Origin: Eretmocerus hayati
Lineage: Eukaryota > Arthropoda > Insecta > Hymenoptera > Aphelinidae
Direction: 5' to 3'
NCBI GenBank assembly: GCA_029851415.1
Contig: CM056742.1
Coordinates: 112,284,246 to 112,348,245 of the forward strand
Length of the DNA stretch: 64,000 nucleotides
In this document: positions 54,428-64,000 of the stretch, one piece after another
Numbering within the stretch: position 1 is the stretch's first letter
How the letters are laid out: each line of letters opens with the position of its first letter
Made by a program: the position numbers and the translations under genes
Notes under the pieces: model-generated
The model's database searches: none
What the model was told of the DNA's origin: nothing
The model's input: the letters and a program-made list of their open reading frames with translations, nothing else

Positions 54428-57400
54428 ATCGCACTTTTTCAAAAACTCAACTTCGCTAGTAAATCCGCTTCAATCGGCGTCATCAGTTATCGGGATGATT
54501 CAAACGGCATTCTGTTCAAAATTTCCTCAGCTACACGATGCGCGATGCCTTTCTTGTCCTAAACCCTATGAGGAGGGGTGGGGACGATAAACCCCCCCCC
54601 CCCCCAAAGAAAACAACGATATTTTCCCGAAACAAAACATACACGTGACGAGTCCCTCGTTCTACTGCCAACTTGAATACACTTGGAGTACATTCTAGGA
54701 CCCTATAGTTGAATTTTGGGCCTATCCTCGAACCTGGAAATCACTGCTATGAATTTTAACAGCGATTTTTAGCCAGGAACATGTTATAGACATTTTTTAT
54801 TCGACCAAAATTGTTGATTCTAAGTCGGTGCTGCTGCCTTCTGAAAAACAATAGCGATGAATTCTGAGATTATTTTACGAGATTTTTAGCTAACTCTCGA
54901 ATTCAGGAATTGCTGTTGAGATTGTTGCGATGCGTTTTGAGCTAAAAACGGTTGTAAATGCCCTTCCGCCTGATCAAAGTCATGGATTGTAGCTCGGATT
55001 TTCTACTACTGCCAGCTCAAAAACACTTGGAGTGCACTCTAAAATGGCTGAACATGATTTTGACATCAATCCCGAGTCTCAGAACTACTGCAGGATGATT
55101 CATGACTGATATCAGGCCGGAAAAGCTACAAAAAAAATTGACGTTTGGGAGGGAACTATGAATTTCAGATGGAGAAAAACTCTACTGCCAACAAATTAAG
55201 GCTTGACGTACATTCCAGTGCTCCCTCACAAAATTTCAAGCTCAAGCCCGAATCTGAGAATTGCTGCTGAGAGCTCTGAGATCGATTCTGAGCCAAAAGC
55301 GTGAGATGAATCGAGCAAATTTATGCGTAATCATAAATCATGGGTTGGGAACCGCTCTACTGCCCCATGAAGAATGGTCACAGCACAATCCAGGGTTACT
55401 CAACAGAATTTTAAGCATAATCTGAGATCTGAGGATAGCTTCTGAGAGTACTGGGATCAATTCTAATATGGCATGTGTCAGGAGTGTGTCACTAGCGTTG
55501 CAAATCATCCCGATTGACCGATTTTAGCTCGAAACTCCTATTATAGCCAGCTTAGAAATACTTGGAGTTTACTCTGTGATCACTCGTCGAGAATTTGACA
55601 CTGATACCGAGTCCGAGAACTGCTGCAGTGAGATTCAGTACCGGTATTGGGTCGAAAAAGGCTGACAGATGCGGCTTTTTTGGCGCAAAATGATGATATT
55701 CAGGTGAATAAAAGAAGTACTGCCAACTAATCAAATTGCCAACTACTCAAAATATTCCGCGCCCAGTCCCGTGACTCAGAGTCACTGCGGTGTGATCCGT
55801 GATCGGTATTGGGTCCAGGATCATCGGAAGTAACTGGAAATCGTATTTAGAATTATGAATCCTAGTAAAACCTATTCTTGCCAACTCGATGAGGGTTCAA
55901 GTTGATTTTGGAATCGATAAGGAATATATTGAGCTCAGTCCTGTGTCTCAAAATCATTGTGGTGCGATCTGCGATCGGTATTGGGCCCAGGATCATCGGA
56001 GATAACTGCAAATCGTATTCAGAATCATGAATTCTAGGGGGTGAATCCTATTCCTGCCAACTGGATGAGGGATTCAGTCAACTGAATCCATTTCGGGCTC
56101 GACAAGAAATATTTTGAGCCCAGTCCCATGGCTCAGAGTCACTGCAGCGTGATGTAACACCGGTATTCGGCCCCCGATCGTCCGAAATCCGTGCGGATCC
56201 CATGGAAAATGATCCATCTTAGGATGGGAATCGTATTACTGCGACCCTTGAAACCGACCCAGCACATTCCGAATCGGAAGAGGAATATTTCGTGCCCAGT
56301 CCCGTGTCTCAAAATCACTGCAGTGCAATCTGCGATCAGTATTGGACCCAGAATCTTCGGAAACTTCTGCGGATCCTACAGAAAATGACGATTCTTAGGG
56401 CTTGGAACGTACAATTGCCGACTGGATGATGAATCCAGTACATTTTGGGATTGATCAGAACTATTTTAGGCCCAGTCCCGTGGTTCAAAGTCACTGCAGT
56501 GCGATCTGAAATCAATAAAGGGGCGAAATCATCCGAAATCCGTGCGAATTCCACTGGAGTTCGATGAAAAGTTTGGGGAGGGATCGTAACCTTATGGTGA
56601 TAATTCGATGTTGTCCCAGGCACACAAGGGAATATGTCTCGTTCAATACTGATTCTGAATATTGGCGGAGAGTCAATCGTCATGTGTCTCAAACTCGACA
56701 AATTCGATAGCCCCAGCAAGTCCATCTCAGATTAAAGTATATCTGAAAGGATGACTTCCTCCTGTCAACTTTGAATGAGTTGTGAGTTATGTTCCATCCC
56801 AGCTCCAATTTGGGACTTTAATCCGAGATTTATTGCTAAGAGATCGCACAAAAAGATTAATCCTATTGTGACCTGTACTCGAGATCCGAATACCGGGACC
56901 TCGTTCTCGTGAGAATTGAAGTGGTGGAATAACACCTCATTTGGACCTCACTTTGATTAACTATTGACAACGTTCTCCATTGTATGTAACAGTGTTTAGA
57001 TTCTTTTCCTCGTTTTTTAATAGACCAAATACTTTCCCCGGGAAAATTCATGACTTTTATTGTAAATTGAATCTCAGTAGGCCTGTGAGTGATTCACTAT
57101 TGTTGACGAGTAGCAATACAATCAGACCAAAGAGCATATAAAAAATCACGAGAGAGTTCATCCATGGAATTTTTACATCTAGTTTCTATGGAAAGTCTTA
57201 GGATCGAATTTATAGTCGTAATTCGGAGTTCGGATGAGCTTATCCAAGGCACCACAATTGCCAGTCCTGATAGATAAGCAAACTCGCCTCACCGATTGTG
57301 GCGCGTCGGATTCGCTTATCCGGACTCCAGATTACGACTATAAATTCGAGCCTAAGATGCACGGGGAATCACGCGGATATCAGAACTGTGTCCACGAGGT

Positions 57401-60400
57401 TGCTCATAACAATAATGATCTTACGTCTCGGTTTCCCGTCACTCACATCGCACTGAACTGGGCTCAGAATATTTCTAGTCAATTCTGAAATCAACTGGAT
57501 TCCTCATCGAGTTGGCAGGAATAGGATGTACCCCCTAGAATTCATGATTCTGAATACGATTTGCGATTATTCCCGATGATTCTGGGCCCAATACCGATCA
57601 CAGATTGCACCGCAGTGACTCTGAGCCATGAGACTAGGCCTCAAAATTTCCTTATTGATCTCAAAATGGACTGGATCCACGATCCATTTGGCAGCAGTAC
57701 GATTCACCCCCTAGAATCCATGATTCTGAATACGATTTGCAATTATTTCCGATGATTCTGGGCCCGATACCGATCTCAGATCGTACTGCAGTGATTCTGA
57801 GACATGGGACCGAGCCCAGAATATTTCTAGTCAATCCCAGAATGTACTGGATTCATCATCCAGTTGGCAGTAGTCCGATTTACCCCCTAGAAATCGTCAT
57901 TTTCTGTAGGATCCGCAGAAGTTTCCGAATATCCTGGACCCATTACCGGTCGAAGATCACACTGCAGTGATTTAGAGACACGGGACTGGGCACAAAATAT
58001 TCCTCTTCCGATTCAAAATGTGCTGGGTCGGTTTCAAGGGTCGCAGTAGTACGATTTCCATCCTAAGATGTATCATTTTCCATGGGATCCGCCCGGAATT
58101 CGGACGATCCGGGGCCGAATACTGGTATTACATCGCACTGCAGTGACTCTCAGCCACGGGACTGGGCTCAAAATATTTCTTGGCGAGCCGAAAATCAACT
58201 GGTTCCCTCATCCGGTTGACAGGAATAGGAATCACCCCTTAGCACTCATGATCCTGAATACAATTTGCAATTATTTCCGTCAATTCTGGGCCCAATACCG
58301 ATCTCAGATCGCACTGCAGTGACTCTGAGACATGGGACCGGGCCCATAATACTCACTGACAAACGTAGAAGTCGATGGAATCGCTCGCGGTTTGGTAGTA
58401 ATACGATTTCCGTTCTGAACCCCATCATTTCTCGTGGAATCCGCACAGATTTCCGACGTTTAGGGGCCCAATCTGGTTTTGAATCGCACTGCAGTGATTC
58501 TGAGCGACGGAGCTGGGTTTGAAATGTTTCTAGTCGATTCAAAAATGTATTGGATTCCTCATAAAATTGGCAGTAGTACGATTCACCCCTAGAAATCATC
58601 ATTTTCTTTAGGACCCGCAGAAGTTTCCCACAATTCTGGGCCCAATACCAATCGCAGATTGCACTGCAGTAATCGTCGGACACGAGACCGGGCCCAAAAT
58701 ACTTCTAGCGGAACTCAAAATGTCCTGGATCTATTCTCAAGTTGGCAGGAGTAGGATGTACGTCCTAGAATTCATCTTCTTTTATATCACCCGCGCTGAT
58801 TTGCGAGGACTCTGGCCCAAATATTGGTCCCAGACCGCACTGCAATAGTTTCGAGACACGAGAATGTGCCCATAGAATTCACTGGCAAACTTGGAACTTG
58901 ATAAGATCATTCTCGAGTTGGAAGTAGTATGATTTCCCTTCTGAAACTCGTCATTCTCCGTGGGATCCGCACGGTTTTCCGATGATTTCGGCCCCATCTT
59001 GACCGCAGATCACACTGCAGTGATTCGGGGGCATGACACCTAGCTCAAAATATTCACTTTTGGACTTGTAATGAGATGGAATGGTACTTACCTTGGCAGT
59101 AGTAAAATTGAAGAAAAAATTCAACTATTCCTCATCAGATCGACTGTAATTTACGACAATACTGAGCTCAATATGCATCTCAAATTTCTCTGCAGCAATT
59201 TTCAAATGCAGGATTTGGCTAAAAATTCCCGTCTGTGATCCTAGATTTCACTGTATGTATTCTTGGGGTAGCAGTAGTACCAAGTGTGAGTTAGAATCAT
59301 TAGATCTGGTTCATTTCTAGTGCCACTTCGCAATGTCTGCCTCAGAATCGATCTCAAAGCTCTCAGCAGATAAATGGAGAATCGGGGTTCTGTTCAAAAT
59401 CACGTCAAATGATCCCAAAATGTATCTCGATTGCTGTTCAGGTGACAGTAGGACGATTTCCGCCCTGTAATCCACGATTACGCGAGAATTCTCTACCTTA
59501 TTGAAACGCTGCTGGATAAGGATTGATCTCAGTGCTCTTAGCAGCGGTTCTCGGGTGTGAGTTTGGGCTCAAAATTCTGTCAGTGAGATCCAGAATTGGT
59601 TTCAATTGTTGATTAGTTGGCAGTACTTCTTACATTCACCTAAATACCATCATCTTGCGCCAAAAGTGCCGTATCTGTCAGCCTTTTTCGACCCAATACC
59701 GGTACTGAATCTCACTGTAGCAGTCCTCGGACTCGGTATCAGTGTCAAAATCTCGCTGAGTGATCACAGAGTATACTCCTAGTATTTCTAAGCTGGCTAT
59801 AATAGGAATTTCGAGCTAAAATCGGTCAATCGGGATGATTTGCAACACTAGTGACACACTCCTGACAGATGCCATATTAGAATCGATTCCAGTACTCTCA
59901 GAAGCTATCCTCAGATCTCAGATTATGCTCAAAATTCTGTTGAGTAACCCTGGATTGTGGTGTGACCATTCTCCATGTGGCAGTATAGCGATTCCCAACC
60001 TATGACTCATGATTATGCATAAATTTGCTCGATTCATCTCACGCTTTTGGCTCAGAATCGATCTCAGAGCTCTCAGCAGCAATTCTCAGATTCGAGTTTG
60101 AGCTTGTAATTCCGTGAGGGAGGACTGGGATGTACGTCAAGCCTTGTTGGCAGTAGAGTTTTTCTCCATCTAAAATTCATAGTTTTTTCCCAAACGTCAT
60201 TTTTTTGTAGGTTTTCTGGCCTGATATCGGCCATAAATCATCCTGCAGTAGTTCTGAGACTCGAGATTGATGTGACAATCTCGTTCAGCCATTTTAGAGT
60301 GCACTCTAAGTGTTTTTGAGCTGGCAGTAGTAGAAAATCCGAGCTACAATCCATGACTTTGATCAGGCGGAAGGGCATTTTCAACCGTTTTTAGCTCAAA

Positions 60401-60917
60401 ACGCTTCGCAACTATCTCAACAGCAGTCCGTGAATTCGGGAGTTAGCTGAAAATCTCGTAAAATAGTCCCAAAATTCATCGCTATTGTTTTTCAGAAGGC
60501 AGCAGTACGGTCACCGACTTAAAATCAACGATTTTAGTCAAATATACAGTGTCTATAACATGTTTCTTGTTAAAAATCGCGCTTGAAATTCATAGCAGTG
60601 ATCCCCAGGTCCGAGGATAGGCCCAAAATCCAACTATAGGGTCCTACAATGTACTCCAAGTATATTCAAGTTGGCAGTAGAACGAGGGACTCGTCACGTG
60701 TATGTTTTGTTTCGGGAAAATATCGTTGTTTTTTTGGGGGGGGGGGGGCGTTTATCGCCCTCCACCCCTCCTCCTCGAGTTTAGGACAAAGCAGGCATCG
60801 CGCATCGTGGAGCTGAGAAAATTTCGAAGAGAAGCCCGTTTGAATCATCCGGATAGCTGATGAAGCCGATTGAAGCGGATTTACTAGCAAAGTTGAGTTT
60901 TTGAAAAGATAGTGCGT
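54428..60917. mobile_element. Foldback-like 6.5-kb inverted structure with ~176-bp tandem monomers
   Basis: The outer ends (GCACTTTTTCAAAAACTCAA and its complement) are inverted, and pairing of specific sequence continues from 54428/60917 inward to about 55735/59605. Both arms are tandem arrays of a ~176-bp unit marked by CTGCCAACT or its complement: about 13 units in the left arm (54670-56760) and about 19 in the right (57490-60680). A 14-C run (54592-54605) mirrors a 13-G run (60736-60748). The centre (56760-57490) is non-repetitive apart from a ~60-bp-arm hairpin at about 57195-57360. Long inverted repeats made of short tandem units are the hallmark of Drosophila FB elements. No transposase is present. 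Confidence 0.85.
57195..57360. repeat. Hairpin inside the foldback centre
   Basis: CTTAGGATCGAATTTATAGT at the left pairs with the right arm ending CGAGCCTAAG. The arms (~60 bp) share AGTCGTAAT and CGGATAAGC/GCTTATCC. It may be a nested small MITE. Confidence 0.75.
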
Positions 60918-62339
60918 CGGGCCCTTCCGATGGGCCTTGTTGCTGTCTCTCTCGCACTCGTGGCTGCTTGGCTTGCGAGAGCGTCGATCGGTGTTTGGGA
61001 GGGAAATCTCCATAGGTTTCGAAAAGGGATGGCTTGTGTTCAATCATCCTTAACTAATTACGCTGCTAGCAATAGTGACCATTTATATTCGGTGATTTGA
61101 ATCGGGCGCCGGGTCTTATACCATATCTTTCAATTATCTACGTTATCCACATATCAGCTCGTTACACTTTCACCCTTATGAAAAAAAGAATTGTTTACAG
61201 TTTCTCCGAGTAACTGTTCAACATCATTTTTCTCAAACCTCACAGTCGCACCATTCTCTCAGTTTACATAATCGTTCATCCTCTATCGAAACAATATCAC
61301 TGAACTGACAAAATTTTCCCATTTTCTCATCAAACTTGAGCGAAAGTCAAATTTTGGTCGAGTAATTTTGAAAAATTTCTAGATTTCGGCAAAATGAAAA
61401 TGTCTGGAAATCTTGAACGATCTGGGGGTGCACAGCAATTCTGTCAGTTATTGTAGGGACTATTCTTGAATTGAGAATTGAACTTTTGAAAAGTTACCAT
61501 GAGAAGCAATTGTGCAGAATATTTCGGAAAAGAAGAATTTTTCAAATGTTGCTGTTAAATATCTTATAAAAATTCGAACCAGGATTTTGGATATCTGAAG
61601 CAGCAATTTTGAGTTCTTTATGAATTTTTCAATGATTGCGTGGAATAATGCTATCAAAAGGATTATTGAGATATGAATAGTTGCAAGAATCTGGACTATC
61701 ATTTGAACAGCTTAAAATTAGATTAATACTAACTCAATTTCGCTTGAATTTCAACCTTGGTTCTTAGATTGTTCAGTTTTGTATCTCACTCATTCTTATC
61801 CTCAACATAGATCTATTATTGTAATCTTCATAGTCCTCATTAATCACAATCACTCAATTTTGAACCAAGAAAACATTTTTGACTAACGCAGCAAAAGAAT
61901 TTCATCACCGATTTTTTATTTGAGGGAATCAAGAATTCTGTCCCTGTCGTCTTTGGAAGAGAAAAATTGTCAAGATCATAGAAACTCGCGGAAATTAATG
62001 CTAAATTTTTCTGATTCTTCATCCAAAAGCCAGTTTTATCGGCTGAATACTAGAATTCTTGACAATCAATCTGATAATCAACAAAAACCCTTTCAAATAT
62101 TCGAAACGACATGAAACTCCTTACTCTTGCGTGTAGAGTAACATTTTTCTGAACTGTCTCAAAATGTGACAATATGTTCCACGAAAAGGTACATCTTATT
62201 CAAGCTCATTCGCGATTTACTTGTTAGAAACTTTTCTGATCCTCAGCATCAAATCCAAATCAGATGCTACAATTAAAATTTGACTTATTTCCAAGGGGGA
62301 AATAACTAATATTCCATACTGTAGATACTTGGCTTATGA
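60918..62339. other. No gene seen
   Basis: AT-rich unassigned sequence; short ORFs without motifs. Confidence 0.4.
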
Positions 62340-62670
62340 CTGTACGTACTTGCTCGTACCTGTAGATACTCGCAATAGTAATTCCTGCTACCTACACAGT
62401 ACGGAATGGGTATGTGATGGATTTTGGAGAGGCGCTCCAAATGCACGCAACAGTAGTTGCCAGTATGTGACGGGTACTGAACAAGTACGTGACGGATTCT
62501 GGAGCCCTCGCTCGGCGAGCCGCATGACAGTAAATTCGTGTATGTGCCAAGTACGGATCGAGTACGTGACGGACTCTAAGAGCGGGTGACGGGGTACCAT
62601 GAGGCAGTAGTTGCCAGCACGTAATAGGAACGGGACAAGTATGTGACGGGCTCCGTGAGCGCAGCTGGTC
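62340..62670 (+). repeat. Tandem repeat, ~75-bp period, four copies
   Basis: The landmark TAYGTGAYGGRYTCT occurs at about 62413, 62487, 62564 and 62640 (spacing 74-77). The unit also carries CAGTAGTTGCCAG and GTAC-rich words. Confidence 0.8.
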
Positions 62671-64000
62671 TGATTCAACCTACCTTGAATGACGGTGTCT
62701 CCTGCTACGTAATTATCACGTAGTGATGATTACGTAATTTGAAAAATGGCACTTTAGGACTGTTCATAGTTTCATAACGTACCTAGATTGTGAGGTCAAA
62801 GTAATGAGAAATTACACTTCAGGATGGAAGCATTGAGGATGTCATAGATGGCCAAAGGAGTTGGTTTTTTGAACTCTATGGGTAGGTCATTCTCCTTCGT
62901 GATGTGAGCTACATACGTTTTTGCATTGACAAGTAATTGGATGGTCAAATCGTGATCGATAATTTCCTAATGGAAATGGCATCAAATTTCAATGAATAAA
63001 TGAATGAATAAATGAAAGCTAAAGCAGAAAGAAAAGGTGGGTATGCAATGCTGTCCCGCGGATTTGATATCATAACTCTTCAATCGTACTCCACAAAGTC
63101 TATTTTGGTTGATCCTTGGGGAAGGTCACAAAGTTCGCGAATCCACGTACCGTTATTATACATGCATCTGAAAGGAATTGACCCACAAAGAGAGTCTCGA
63201 ATTAAAATCGTCTGCATCTGATTTCATGCACATGAGTGTTTTGGCGAAACTTATGAGATAATGAATCATTGAGGGTACCCATACATACATTCTTGCTGTC
63301 TCAAATTATGAACCTCTGAATGATATTGGTATTAACACAAGGATTAACATCAAATCTTGTTTGACGTTTCAAATGTTCCCAGAGCCATCGTCATAAGTTT
63401 TATGCTCAGAAATTTATATTTTCACTAGTAGTGGGTGGATTGATAGAAATCAGAGTTCTCGTGAGTATGCTGTCCTTCCCCGGATGCTTCATTGAGTAAG
63501 TGTTACAGAAGAACATATTTCAACTCGAAGATGACGGATGAAAATTAGTGAATTTGGTACAGTATCTTGATCAGCCTTGAACATACTTGTTACTAATCAT
63601 ACCTCATACATACAGCGGAGTGGCACTGTAAGTTTCAAGTCTATTTTCCCTTATTTTATCAAACTTTTCAGACATTTGAGCCCACCGATTCAGGTAAGCA
63701 CAATCAGGATAACTAGATTCGTAATGAGTACGTTCGGTTTCGAATCGATAACTCATGCTGAGTAAAGATTGGCAGGTAGAAAGAAGTGTTTTTAATGATT
63801 GCGATTTGTCTATTATGAAGATGTGATGAAATATTGGTGATATTTATCGTGAGGAAATCCTTTTGCAAAGCTTTACTAAATAAGTAGACAATACATCCGC
63901 AGAACTAATTTTGATCCAAGCAAAGAAATTTTGATCCATCCCTCGTCTCCTCAGACCCTTCGAAATTAACAGGGATCGACACCAGATCTGTAGCACATCA
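62671..64000. other. No gene seen
   Basis: AT-rich, unassigned. A short (GAATAAAT)n run lies at 62989-63015. Confidence 0.4.

Noticed and set aside
57234..57488. 84-codon open frame in the foldback centre
   Set aside because: Overlaps a small hairpin repeat and shows no transposase motif.

Overview
The window looks like an intergenic, transposon-dominated stretch of an arthropod nuclear genome, most likely an insect. It is AT-rich and has no bacterial-style operons. Every protein recognised with confidence belongs to a mobile element, and I found no intact host gene. The species cannot be resolved from this sequence.

Region 1 (1-9558, minus strand) is a Ty3/gypsy-like endogenous retrovirus with three long uninterrupted ORFs (gag, pol, env). 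One LTR is visible at 9061-9558; the other lies beyond base 1. The Env does not look like the usual baculovirus-F-type errantivirus Env. It resembles the gB-like class III glycoprotein of chuviruses. Gag and Pol are joined by a clear -1 frameshift signal (heptamer, stem and pseudoknot). A textbook splice acceptor overlaps the pol stop codon, five bases before the env AUG.

Region 2 (12690-16747, minus strand) is a non-LTR retrotransposon of the early-branching type that carries a restriction-like endonuclease (R2/NeSL/Utopia group). It is flanked by a perfect 20-bp target-site duplication. Its 5' end is almost a copy of the first ~37 nt of U2 snRNA, which suggests a Utopia-like U2-targeting lineage whose RNA started at a U2 promoter and was then inserted elsewhere. 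The preinsertion site itself resembles an LTR polyadenylation region.

Region 3 (17-34 kb) is packed with foldback and TIR elements: two Tc1/mariner-type palindromes with TA duplications, several short hairpins, a nested A-B-B'-A' palindrome with an 8-bp duplication, a 2.07-kb near-perfect palindrome, and an orphan piggyBac cysteine-rich C-terminus.

Region 4 (34-40 kb) has a 490-bp direct duplication and a nearly full-length but broken RTE-type non-LTR element ending in (TGA)n. Region 5 (40-53 kb) has further TA-flanked TIR elements, a 2-kb TIR element homologous to one at 22.8 kb, a probable solo LTR, GC-rich promoter-like islands, two adjacent minisatellites (periods 10 and 14 bp) and a perfect-looking 76-bp palindrome.

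Region 6 (54428-60917) is a ~6.5-kb Foldback-like structure. Its arms are built of ~176-bp tandem monomers, inverted around a ~0.7-kb centre, with poly-C/poly-G tracts near the two ends. The remainder is unassigned AT-rich DNA with one more 75-bp tandem array (62.3 kb). The genes here do not form a pathway; the common theme is retroelements plus an exceptional density of long inverted repeats.
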